DNA of 16,657 bases from Coprococcus sp. (GTDB taxonomy: Bacteria > Bacillota > Clostridia > Lachnospirales > Lachnospiraceae): the NCBI GenBank assembly GCA_016297495.1, contig JAEDGN010000047.1:1-16657 (forward strand), read 5' to 3'. The position numbers and the translations under genes are program-made. Below the pieces are notes generated by a model that was given only the letters and a program-made list of their open reading frames with translations, was not told the DNA's origin and did no database searches. Shown here one piece after another: positions 1-7,561 of this stretch. Each line of letters begins with the position of its first letter. The first letter of the stretch is position 1.

Positions 1-1226
1 GGGGCAAGAACATCTGCGATGGAATTGTCTGTCAGAAATGTGTTCACATTATATAGGAACAATACATCTGTGATATGATAGTTTTCAATGATTTTATCTA
101 TATTATCGTAAAAATATCTTGGGTCAATGATGACGATATCCTGATAGTAAGGTAACAGGAACTGTACCATACAGTTGGCATAGGAATCTTTGATCAGCAG
201 AAGGTGCTTTTCTTCCTTCAGGGTCGTACTGATTTCTACACGGGCATGATTGCCTCCAAGGAATACAGTGTATTTGTCTTTTTCATTCAGTTTTTCACTG
301 TCATAGACCGATGTTGTCTTCTTTCCTTCTTCTGTATAATATACAACATAATCAGGATTTTGATTTTTTGATTCATAAATCTGAATACTGTCACTGGAAC
401 CGTGAAAGCCGCTCTTGGATGCCAGTGTTCCCTGGAAGTTATCAGCAACGGTATAAATATCGTATTCTTTTTCTGGATTGCTGATCTGCATTCCTGCTGC
501 CAGCTGCTGGAAGCCGTAATATGCGCCCAGACTTGTCCAATGATGATCTGTTTTATAATAAATATCTTCGCTGGCATGTTCCTTCATTGTTTCCAGCATG
601 TCAATATTTTTAACGGTGTTTCCGCACATGCTCAGTACCTGGGCGATATCTGCCTGCTGATCTCTGACCGGAGCATTGGCAGGCATCCTGTCTTCCAGAA
701 TATAGGCAGCATTTGGAACCAGGCTGATATAAACCGGGATATCTGAATGACGGGCCGCGAAATCGCCGATGCTTTCAGCATTCTTTTTGATGTTGTCCCA
801 GTCAGGTGTACTTAATACTTCCATGAGATATCCATTTTTGCCAAGATAGACACCATTGGATTCTTTTTTGCCAAGAATTCTGTCTTCCAGCAGTTTCAAT
901 GAGATCCATTGATTACGCAGAAAGAACTGGTCGGATATGTAATTCTCAAAATCCGTCATGAATCGGCCGCTTTTGATGGATTCCCATGAGATTACGGGAC
1001 GCTGCGTCAGGAGCCGGTTCTCTGATTCGGAATAGGAGATGTCTTTTTTAAATATATTGGCAGCAGTGGCAATAGCCAGGACAACTATAAACAGGATTGC
1101 CAGTGTGCGGTAGGCGGCGGCAAGACGCCATTTGAATATTCTTCGTGATTTTTTCTTCTTTTCTTTTTTTAAGGGTTCTGATACTTTGACCGCATTTTTC
1201 CTGCTGCGGTTATTTTGATCTGCCAT
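1..1226 (-). CDS. DHHW family membrane-anchored protein (AlgX/SGNH-like), 3' end cut by window edge
   Basis: The minus strand is open from ATG at 1226 to the window edge (408 codons, no stop). The N-terminus is basic, followed by one membrane segment (about residues 41-57), then the family-typical SENRLLTQRP and the signature TDHHWTSLGAYYGF with DHHW at residues 227-230. A later LLIKDSYANCM supplies the serine-containing block usual in these AlgX/AlgJ-like SGNH folds. The last visible residues (DVLFLYNVNTFL..) resemble the normal C-terminus, so only a few codons are probably missing. DHHW proteins commonly sit beside MBOAT acyltransferases and are thought to help O-acylate extracytoplasmic glycans; the exact substrate is unknown. 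In-frame ATGs also exist at 1262 and 1280 (the latter 2 nt after the MBOAT stop), but only 1226 has a good ribosome site, GAGAGGAG about 11 nt upstream. It is the last visible gene of a leftward operon. Confidence 0.88.
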   Translation of the reverse strand, partial: MADQNNRSRKNAVKVSEPLKKEKKKKSRRIFKWRLAAAYRTLAILFIVVLAIATAANIFKKDISYSESENRLLTQRPVISWESIKSGRFMTDFENYISDQFFLRNQWISLKLLEDRILGKKESNGVYLGKNGYLMEVLSTPDWDNIKKNAESIGDFAARHSDIPVYISLVPNAAYILEDRMPANAPVRDQQADIAQVLSMCGNTVKNIDMLETMKEHASEDIYYKTDHHWTSLGAYYGFQQLAAGMQISNPEKEYDIYTVADNFQGTLASKSGFHGSSDSIQIYESKNQNPDYVVYYTEEGKKTTSVYDSEKLNEKDKYTVFLGGNHARVEISTTLKEEKHLLLIKDSYANCMVQFLLPYYQDIVIIDPRYFYDNIDKIIENYHITDVLFLYNVNTFLTDNSIADVLA

Positions 1227-1282
1227 TGCAGCGATAGCTCCTCTCTTTTTACTCTTAATCATGCATAGGATAATGCTCATTC

Positions 1283-2692
1283 CTAAAATCTGAAATACAA
1301 AAACGGATTGTAAGTGGCATTAACCAGATAAGCGGTTGATAAAATAAACAGTGCAATGTAGGATGCCAGTACAAAATAGCGTTTGACTTTGCTGCTGACC
1401 ATACAATGAGAAAACCTCTTATAAGTATATGGCAAAGTGCATATAATCAGAATAATAAAAAGAATAAAATAATTTGACAAATAATACAATGCTGTCGCGT
1501 CTGCCAGAGCGCAGGCACCTATACCGAACATGGTCCCTATGTACTGCAGTGCACTTCCCAGAGATGGGGAGAAAAACAGTACCCAGCCGATCATGACGAA
1601 AAACATTGTATAAATATGTTTAACAATGCCCGGAAGACGCTGAAGTATATTTTTCAGCACAAATTTTTCAAGCAGCAGAAGCAAACCGTAATAGATACCC
1701 CAAAAAATAAAATTCCATGCGGCACCATGCCAGAAGCCAGTCAGCAGCCATACAATAAAAATATTCAGAATATTTCTCTTTATACTCACCCGGTTACCTC
1801 CCAGAGGAATGTAGACATATTCTCTGAACCATGAGCTGAGAGATATATGCCATCTTCGCCAGAATTCTGTAATGCTGGAGGAGGTATAAGGATAGTCGAA
1901 GTTTTTCATAAAATTAAAACCAAACATTTTGCCAAGACCGATGGCCATGTCTGAATAACCGCTGAAATCAAAATAAATCTGGAAGGTATAAGCGGCACAT
2001 CCGATCCAGGCGGTCAGTACGGACATCTCTCCCAGGGGAAGCGCTGTAATCGCATCAAAAGCCATGCCAATATTATTGGCCAGAAGCACCTTTTTGGCGA
2101 GTCCCCTCAGGAACCAGGCAGTACCATTGCCGAATAGAGCCAGATTGACTTTCCGATCTTTCAGCTGATCTTCAATATCTGAATACCGGACAATGGGACC
2201 GGCAATCAGCTGAGGGAACATGGAGATATAAGTTCCAAAATATATAATATTTTTTTGTACTTTTACTTTGCCTTTATAGACATCAATGATGTAGGACAGA
2301 GTCTGAAAAGTATAAAAAGAAATACCGATGGGCAGTGCCAGTGGATGATAGGAAATATCAAATGGAAGGACAGCATTCAGATTGTCTATGAAAAATCCGA
2401 AATACTTGAAGAATCCAAGAATTCCAAGATTTACTCCCACGGCCAGCCAGAATGCGGTACGTGCTTTTTTATCCAAACCCTTAGATCTGCAGTCATCGAT
2501 TTCCAGACCGGTGAGATAGTTGAACAGGATACTGAAAATCATCAGCAGGATATAAACCGGTTCGCCCCAGGCATAAAAAATGAGACTGGCAATCAGAATG
2601 ACCGGATTTTTAAGGATTTTTGGTACAAGAAAATATAACAGAAGCACAATTGGCAAAAATATAAATATAAAAAATACACTGCTAAAAATCAT
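1283..2692 (-). CDS. MBOAT family O-acyltransferase (AlgI/DltB-like)
   Basis: A 469-residue polytopic membrane protein with many hydrophobic segments from residue 1 on. MBOAT hallmarks are visible: PIGISFYTFQTLSYIIDVY, FPQLIAGPIVRY, IYFDFSGYSDMAIGLGKMFG, SITEFWRRWHISLSSWFREY, and TGFWHGAAW, whose His322 is the expected catalytic histidine in the acyl-transfer channel. Length and motif order match AlgI-type enzymes, which move acyl groups across the membrane onto surface polysaccharides. No adenylation enzyme or carrier protein belongs to this leftward operon, so the donor may be acetyl-CoA as in alginate acetylation (inference). ATG at 2692 is preceded by AGAGGG with an 8-nt gap. It starts 24 nt after the DUF4358 stop and ends 56 nt before the DHHW start, consistent with cotranscription. 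Confidence 0.95.
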   Translation of the reverse strand: MIFSSVFFIFIFLPIVLLLYFLVPKILKNPVILIASLIFYAWGEPVYILLMIFSILFNYLTGLEIDDCRSKGLDKKARTAFWLAVGVNLGILGFFKYFGFFIDNLNAVLPFDISYHPLALPIGISFYTFQTLSYIIDVYKGKVKVQKNIIYFGTYISMFPQLIAGPIVRYSDIEDQLKDRKVNLALFGNGTAWFLRGLAKKVLLANNIGMAFDAITALPLGEMSVLTAWIGCAAYTFQIYFDFSGYSDMAIGLGKMFGFNFMKNFDYPYTSSSITEFWRRWHISLSSWFREYVYIPLGGNRVSIKRNILNIFIVWLLTGFWHGAAWNFIFWGIYYGLLLLLEKFVLKNILQRLPGIVKHIYTMFFVMIGWVLFFSPSLGSALQYIGTMFGIGACALADATALYYLSNYFILFIILIICTLPYTYKRFSHCMVSSKVKRYFVLASYIALFILSTAYLVNATYNPFLYFRF

Positions 2693-2716
2693 AACGTTTT
2701 CCCTCTTTTAAACGTT

Positions 2717-3196
2717 TTACAAACTCTTTCGAAAGGCTTTATCAGCCGCTGCCGCATCGTTATGGACGATGAATAATATATAATTGCCCCGGACATCAAG
2801 AATATGATCATTTAACAGTTTGCACTGTTCCGGACCATAGCCTTCAAAGCTCTGCAGCTGCTTTTCAAGTCTGGTATTGATCGCCGATTCCACGGACTCC
2901 GCCTGAGATTGATCTTTGAGTTTTACAATAAGAAGTTCTTCTACTTCCATATTGGAACCGGACACGTACAGACGGACATCTTCATAGTCGTTGGCATTGA
3001 TACCGTAGAGTCTTTTGAACATACGATGATCGGCTGCTGATAACATGTCCATGTTAATGGCTGACGTGACATCGGCATCAACCTGAGCTGCAGGGGTGCT
3101 GCTGGTTCCGCTGCCGCTCAGCAGACGGATCATAAATATAAGTAAAAAAAATAATAATACATATTTAATATAAAAAATCCAATTTAGTTTCTTCAT
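2717..3196 (-). CDS. DUF4358 domain-containing protein
   Basis: A 159-residue protein with one N-terminal membrane segment (about residues 9-26, positively charged before it), no lipobox cysteine, and an extracytoplasmic domain. The stretch around LYGINANDYEDVRLYVSG, then EELLIVKLKDQSQAESVESA, FEGYGPEQCKLL and the ending GNYILFIVHND..ADKAFRKSL matches my recollection of DUF4358, a small domain of unknown function found in Firmicutes beside MBOAT, SGNH and DHHW genes. Its start codon overlaps the stop of the upstream SGNH gene (ATGA, 4 nt), so the two are likely translationally coupled; a GAGG lies about 10 nt upstream. The context suggests an accessory role in surface glycan acylation, but no biochemical function can be read from the sequence. 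Confidence 0.85.
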   Translation of the reverse strand: MKKLNWIFYIKYVLLFFLLIFMIRLLSGSGTSSTPAAQVDADVTSAINMDMLSAADHRMFKRLYGINANDYEDVRLYVSGSNMEVEELLIVKLKDQSQAESVESAINTRLEKQLQSFEGYGPEQCKLLNDHILDVRGNYILFIVHNDAAAADKAFRKSL

Positions 3197-3963
3197 TGTT
3201 TGGCCGCCTCGATAAGCATATTCGTTGCCCAGTACTGATAAAAATCTTTTTGAAAGTGGATGCCGTCGATATCATACAAATCACTGTGGGCTTCAAATAC
3301 AGCTGTATTGTCAATATAGTGATAGCCTTTTTCTTTACACCACGCCTTTATTGCTTCATTGTAATCCGGAATTTTATACCATTTGGTGGATTGCTCAAAA
3401 GCCGGATCCTGAGCCGGGAAAATGGAATTGACATAAATCTCCGTATCAGGGAGAGCCTTCATGAGGGCCTGCATGGCTTCTTCATAGGATGCTACATAAT
3501 CTTCCGGTGTAGGCCACAGACCAATGCTGACATCATTTAATCCGGTACACAGAAACAGGCAGGATGGATTCAGCATTGTCATCTGATCCATATAATCAGG
3601 GATGCCTGCAATTGTCAGACCTCCGGCAGCCAGAACCCGGGATTCATCCAGCAGATCATAGGTATAAAAACCCACTGTCCGGGAGTCGCCATAAATGGCG
3701 GAATCGTTGAACTGTGCCCACAGGGATACACTGCCATCCTCAAGAGCCTGAGCCAGCGCTTCGGCACGGGCATCTTTTTTATTCTGTTTAATCTCCTGTT
3801 CAATGGCAGAGATATCTTTGGCTTCCAATGCCTTCAGGTGAGAAATCCCCTCGTCCAGATTGGTCCCGGAGCGGTCTGCTATCAGTTTTGGGACTGTGAT
3901 GATAAGAATAATAATGGTAATAATTAGAACTGCTGTCGGCAGAAGATATTTTTTTATATTCAT
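3193..3963 (-). CDS. Membrane-anchored SGNH/GDSL hydrolase family protein
   Basis: This gene encodes 256 residues from ATG 3963. A TTG two codons upstream (3969) is also in frame, but GAGG sits 8 nt before the ATG and only 2 nt before the TTG, so the ATG is preferred. There is a single N-terminal membrane anchor (about residues 6-28), then a short predicted helical stretch and an SGNH domain. All four SGNH blocks are present: YGDSRTV with nucleophile Ser94, the AAGGL glycine (114/115), GLND with Asn143, and DGIHF with Asp233 and His236. It therefore looks like an active extracytoplasmic esterase or acyltransferase acting on surface glycans. First gene of the leftward MBOAT/DHHW operon, overlapping the DUF4358 gene by 4 nt. 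The true substrate and the direction of the reaction (adding or removing acyl groups) cannot be told from sequence. Confidence 0.9.
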   Translation of the reverse strand: MNIKKYLLPTAVLIITIIILIITVPKLIADRSGTNLDEGISHLKALEAKDISAIEQEIKQNKKDARAEALAQALEDGSVSLWAQFNDSAIYGDSRTVGFYTYDLLDESRVLAAGGLTIAGIPDYMDQMTMLNPSCLFLCTGLNDVSIGLWPTPEDYVASYEEAMQALMKALPDTEIYVNSIFPAQDPAFEQSTKWYKIPDYNEAIKAWCKEKGYHYIDNTAVFEAHSDLYDIDGIHFQKDFYQYWATNMLIEAAKQ

Positions 3964-4005
3964 AATCAAAACCTCGAAATTTGTCGAATCAGAATGTCTT
4001 TTATT

Positions 4006-4034
4006 ATTTTAATGCATTCTGAAATATAAAACAA
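4006..4034 (-). promoter_or_regulatory. Candidate sigma-A promoter for the leftward SGNH-DUF4358-MBOAT-DHHW operon
   Basis: Read on the minus strand, TTGTTT (4034-4029) is separated by exactly 17 nt from TAAAAT (4011-4006), about 43 nt before the ATG at 3963. The -10 matches 5 of 6 consensus bases and the -35 is weak (3 to 4 of 6). The position in the divergent intergenic region makes it plausible. It is a sequence-pattern call only. Confidence 0.42.
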
Positions 4035-4117
4035 GGGAGTAGCTGATTTTAGACATATGAAAATTCTTTCAGATTTCTTTCACCGTCCTAATTCTTTCTT
4101 ACAATAAACGGACATTT

Positions 4118-4146
4118 CCTGTTTCCCGTTTTTTTTATGTTATGAT
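4118..4146 (+). promoter_or_regulatory. Candidate extended -10 promoter for the rightward Dlt-like operon
   Basis: TGTTATGAT (4138-4146) is an extended -10 (TG-N-TATGAT) about 50 nt before the GTG start at 4197. No good -35 is seen at the expected place (4118-4123). Just upstream, AAACGG (4106-4111) and CCGTTT (4126-4131) form an inverted repeat followed by a run of eight T's (4129-4136). It overlaps the -35 area and could be an operator or a weak terminator-like hairpin. Confidence 0.4.
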
Positions 4147-4196
4147 AGCCGCAGATGGCAGGCAATGAGTGCATATAAAAAGCAGGGGGCGATGAT

Positions 4197-5744
4197 GTGA
4201 AAAATATTCTGGAATATCTTGAAAGGGCATCCAGAGAATGGACGGAGAAAACAGCCTGTGCGGATAATGAGACAGTGATGACCTGGAAGGAACTGAGACA
4301 GTATGCGGGGGCGGTGGGAAGCCTTTTGCAGCGGGAGGGAATTAACGGGAAACCGGTGGCAGTCTATATGGAAAAGACACCGTCTTGTCTGGCAGCAATG
4401 TTTGGCGTGGTATATGGCGGAAATTTTTATACGGTTATTGATACAAAGATGCCATGGGATAGAATAAGAAAAATTTTCTCTGTATTGAGACCGGCAGCTG
4501 TCATGACGGATAAAGATCATGAGGCTGCGGTCAGAGAAGGACTGGGCAGGAATGGGCATTCAGGGATAAAGATAGTTCTGTATGAAGATGGCATTCATAC
4601 TCAGGAGAATAAAGAGGCTCTGGCAGAGGTGAGGCACCGGGCCATTGATACCGACCTGGTGTATATTTTATTCACTTCCGGTTCAACAGGAATGCCAAAG
4701 GGGGTAGCCGTTAGCCACCGAAGTGTGATCGCTTATGCAGAATGGGTGAAGGAGACCTTTGATATTAATGAGCAGACCGTATTTGGCAGTCAAACGCCTT
4801 TTTATTTTAGCATGTCGGTATTGGATATCTATGCTGCACTTGCATCGGGGGCGGAACTCCAAATACTTCCAAAGCAGCTTTTTGCTTTTCCTGTGAGATT
4901 GCTGGAATATATGAATGCACGAAAGGTCAATACGATTTACTGGGTTCCGACGGCGCTGTCTATTGTCGCCAACTGGAAGGTTCTGGACTATGTACAGCTG
5001 CAGTATCTGGAAAAGGTTCTTTTTGCGGGAGAGGTGATGCCGGTAAAGCAGCTGAATTACTGGCGACGGAAGATGCCGGATCTGCTGTATGCCAACCTGT
5101 ACGGTCCGACGGAGGTGACAGATATCTGTGCTTATTATATTGTAGACAGAGATTTCAGGGATGATGAATCACTGCCGATCGGACGGGCCTGCAATAACTG
5201 TCATCTGCTGGTGTTGAGGGATGACGGCACTGAGACAGCAGCCGGGGAAGTTGGAGAGCTTTGTGTAAGGGGGTCTTTTCTGGCTATGGGATATTACGGT
5301 GATACTGAAAAGACTGAGGAGGCCTTCATACAAAATCCTTTGAATCCCTGGTATCCGGAGAAAATATACAAAACCGGAGATCTGGTGCGGTACAATGACC
5401 AGGGTGAACTGATTTATCTGGGGCGGAAGGATTACCAGATTAAACATATGGGATATCGTATTGAGATGGGTGAAATTGAAGCAGCGGCTGGTACAGCGGA
5501 TGATGTGAAAGCATGTGTATGTATTTATGACAAAGAAGTGGACAGGCTGGTATTGTTTTATCAGGGTGGACCAAAGAATGCGGATGTAATGTCTGAATGG
5601 CTGGCAGATAAGCTGCCGACCTATATGCGTCCGGGAGAATGTATTCGCCTGAAAAAAATACCGGAAAATGCCAATGGCAAAACAGACAGAAAATATTTGC
5701 AGTCCTATTATGAAGATATGAAAAAAGGGAGGTCTAAGAAATGA
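4197..5744 (+). CDS. AMP-binding adenylation enzyme, DltA-like (acid--carrier protein ligase)
   Basis: A 515-residue stand-alone adenylation domain that should activate a carboxylic acid with ATP and load it onto the carrier encoded next. Core motifs are in order: A3 FTSGSTGMPKG (159-169), A4 PFYFSMSVLD (201-210), A5 NLYGPTE (300-306), A7 YKTGD (391-395), A8 GRKDYQIKHMGYRIEMGEIE (409-428) and A10 NGKTDRK with catalytic Lys495. In DltA and NRPS A-domains the A4 motif carries an Asp (FDxS) that binds the substrate amino group; here it is Ser205 (codon AGC). The DltA D-Ala-selectivity cysteine position (..FCGEV..) is Ala277. The substrate may therefore not be D-alanine, so I give no dltA symbol. 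GTG at 4197 is chosen because AGGGGG lies 7 nt upstream; nearby ATGs (4192, 4195) run straight into a TGA. It overlaps the carrier gene by 4 nt (ATGA). Confidence 0.92.
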   Translation: MKNILEYLERASREWTEKTACADNETVMTWKELRQYAGAVGSLLQREGINGKPVAVYMEKTPSCLAAMFGVVYGGNFYTVIDTKMPWDRIRKIFSVLRPAAVMTDKDHEAAVREGLGRNGHSGIKIVLYEDGIHTQENKEALAEVRHRAIDTDLVYILFTSGSTGMPKGVAVSHRSVIAYAEWVKETFDINEQTVFGSQTPFYFSMSVLDIYAALASGAELQILPKQLFAFPVRLLEYMNARKVNTIYWVPTALSIVANWKVLDYVQLQYLEKVLFAGEVMPVKQLNYWRRKMPDLLYANLYGPTEVTDICAYYIVDRDFRDDESLPIGRACNNCHLLVLRDDGTETAAGEVGELCVRGSFLAMGYYGDTEKTEEAFIQNPLNPWYPEKIYKTGDLVRYNDQGELIYLGRKDYQIKHMGYRIEMGEIEAAAGTADDVKACVCIYDKEVDRLVLFYQGGPKNADVMSEWLADKLPTYMRPGECIRLKKIPENANGKTDRKYLQSYYEDMKKGRSKK

Positions 5745-5968
5745 ACGAATTAATAAAGATATTGAACAAAGTAAAAACAGGTATTGATTACTGGACAGAG
5801 AAAAAGCTGGTGTCCGGCGGACTGTTGGATTCACTGGATGTTATGACGATTGTAACGGAGATATGTGATGAATTTGATGTGGATATTCTTCCGACAGATA
5901 TCGTTCCGGAAAACTTTGAATCAGCGGAAGCCATGTGGCAGCTTGTTGAAAGGCTTCAGGAGGATTAG
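5741..5968 (+). CDS. Acyl carrier protein (DltC-like)
   Basis: A 75-residue acidic carrier protein. LLDSLDVM holds the 4'-phosphopantetheine attachment site at Ser31, followed by the usual helix EICDEFDVDILPTDIVPENFES. It would hold the acid activated by the upstream ligase as a thioester and deliver it to the downstream MBOAT. GGGAGG lies about 8 nt before its ATG, inside the end of the adenylation gene, and the ATGA overlap suggests tight translational coupling and matched stoichiometry. It requires a holo-ACP synthase encoded elsewhere. The length is normal for DltC-type carriers (about 75-80 residues). Confidence 0.93.
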   Translation: MNELIKILNKVKTGIDYWTEKKLVSGGLLDSLDVMTIVTEICDEFDVDILPTDIVPENFESAEAMWQLVERLQED

Positions 5969-5974
5969 AAATTC

Positions 5975-7546
5975 ATGAGCTATACATCCTGGGGTTATCT
6001 GCTATTGTTTCTTGGTATTCTGGTATGTCTTTATTACCTTGTGCCGCTGGAAAAACGATGGATGGTTCTGCTTGCCGGCAGTTATCTGTTCTACCTGCTG
6101 GCTTCGGGCCGGCTGCCTGTTTTTCTGATAATGACGACATTGGCCGTTTATTTTGGTGCACTGGCTATGGAACGGGAGCAGAAGCGCTTTGATGCTGTCA
6201 GGAAGAGTCTTGAAAAGGAAGAACGCAGGACAAGAAAAGCGCTTATGGTGAGGAGAAAGCGCTGTATACTTTTAGTCACGATTTTGATGAATGTGGGATT
6301 TCTTATTTTTCTGAAATACTATCATTTTTTCGGCAAAAATATCAATGCGGTAATGGGGAGGCTGAATGCGGGATGGCAGCTTCCGGCACTGAATCTTCTG
6401 GTGCCGCTGGGAATTTCTTTTTATACGCTGTCCGCCGTGGGGTATGTCATAGATGTATACAGGGGACAGTGCAAAGCGGAGCATCATTTAGGGCGGCTGG
6501 CCTTATTTTTGAGTTTGTTTACCAATATTGTGGAAGGGCCGATCAGCCGCTATGATCAGCTGGCCGGCCAGGCATTTGAGGGGCACCGTGCGGATTACCG
6601 TCAGTTTACTTTCGGCATGCAGCTGATTTTATGGGGACTGTTTCAAAAAGTAGTCATTGCTGACAGAGCGGCGATCCTGGTGTCCACTGTTTTTGATGAT
6701 CCGGCATCTTACAGCGGATGGATCGTTGTGCTGGCCATGCTGGTTTATACCTTGCAGATTTATACGGATTTTGCCGGATGTATGAACGTTGTCCGAGGCA
6801 GCGCCGGTTTATTTGGCATTGAACTGGCGGCTAATTTTGAGCGCCCTTTTTTCTCCAGATCCATTGGAGAGTTCTGGCGGCGCTGGCATATGACTCTCGG
6901 CGCCTGGTTCAGAGATTATATTTTTTACCCTGTGACATTGTCGAAGATCAATCTGAGATTGGGGCGGATGGCGAAAAAATATTTGAATGATCATTTGGGG
7001 CAGGTGCTGCCTACAGCTTTCGCACTGTTTTTTGTGTGGATGGCTAATGGTCTCTGGCATGGCGCTGCATGGAAATATGTGGTGTATGGAATGTATTATT
7101 ATGTCCTGACACTGCTGGGATTGTTTTTCAGACCGGTCATCGGGCGGTTTTATGCCCGGACAGGCATTTGCCGGGACGGTCATCTGTGGCAGCTTTTCCT
7201 TATTGCAAGGACCTTTATACTGGTCAATATCGGAATGCTTTTGTTCAGGGCCAATGATCTGTCTGCTTTTGGCAGTATGTTTGTTTCAATATTCAAAGAA
7301 ACGGGGGGAAACTGGCTGGCGCTTGGTCTGGATATATATGATATGGCAGTGCTGGCTGCGGGGACGGTTATTCTGCTGATCGTCGGTCTGATGCAGGAGA
7401 AAAAATGGCATATCCGGCAAAAAATTGCGGTACAGTCAATACCTGTCAGATGGGGCATCTATATTGCTGCCATTTGCATGGTGGTCATATTCGGAGCTTA
7501 CGGCAATGGGTATGAAGCGATAGATCCGGTGTATGCAAATTTCTAG
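5975..7546 (+). CDS. MBOAT family O-acyltransferase (DltB-like)
   Basis: A 523-residue polytopic membrane protein, larger than the MBOAT of the leftward operon. It shows VPLGISFYTLSAVGYVIDVY, NIVEGPISRYDQL, LQIYTDFAGCMNVVRG, SIGEFWRRWHMTLGAWFRDY and NGLWHGAAW with catalytic-type His362. A highly charged loop (about residues 65-92, rich in Arg, Lys and Glu) lies between early membrane segments and is presumably cytoplasmic. Its place directly after an acyl carrier protein gene suggests that it takes the thioester from the carrier and passes the acyl group outward, as DltB does with DltC. The ATG follows the carrier stop by 6 nt; AGGAGG lies 11 nt upstream, inside the carrier gene. The polymer acceptor (teichoic acid or another glycan) is unknown. 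Confidence 0.95.
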   Translation: MSYTSWGYLLLFLGILVCLYYLVPLEKRWMVLLAGSYLFYLLASGRLPVFLIMTTLAVYFGALAMEREQKRFDAVRKSLEKEERRTRKALMVRRKRCILLVTILMNVGFLIFLKYYHFFGKNINAVMGRLNAGWQLPALNLLVPLGISFYTLSAVGYVIDVYRGQCKAEHHLGRLALFLSLFTNIVEGPISRYDQLAGQAFEGHRADYRQFTFGMQLILWGLFQKVVIADRAAILVSTVFDDPASYSGWIVVLAMLVYTLQIYTDFAGCMNVVRGSAGLFGIELAANFERPFFSRSIGEFWRRWHMTLGAWFRDYIFYPVTLSKINLRLGRMAKKYLNDHLGQVLPTAFALFFVWMANGLWHGAAWKYVVYGMYYYVLTLLGLFFRPVIGRFYARTGICRDGHLWQLFLIARTFILVNIGMLLFRANDLSAFGSMFVSIFKETGGNWLALGLDIYDMAVLAAGTVILLIVGLMQEKKWHIRQKIAVQSIPVRWGIYIAAICMVVIFGAYGNGYEAIDPVYANF

Positions 7547-7561
7547 AGGAGGCTCGTTTTT

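Noticed and set aside
287..577. A 96-codon minus-strand open frame
   Set aside because: It lies in another frame of the DHHW gene, whose own frame (to 1226) carries clear family motifs.
3969..3969. TTG as the start of the SGNH hydrolase
   Set aside because: The GAGG site is only 2 nt away from it, against 8 nt from the ATG at 3963.
5169..5834. A 221-codon minus-strand open frame opposite the adenylation gene
   Set aside because: No recognisable motif or ribosome site; the plus strand carries conserved A5-A10 motifs over the same stretch.
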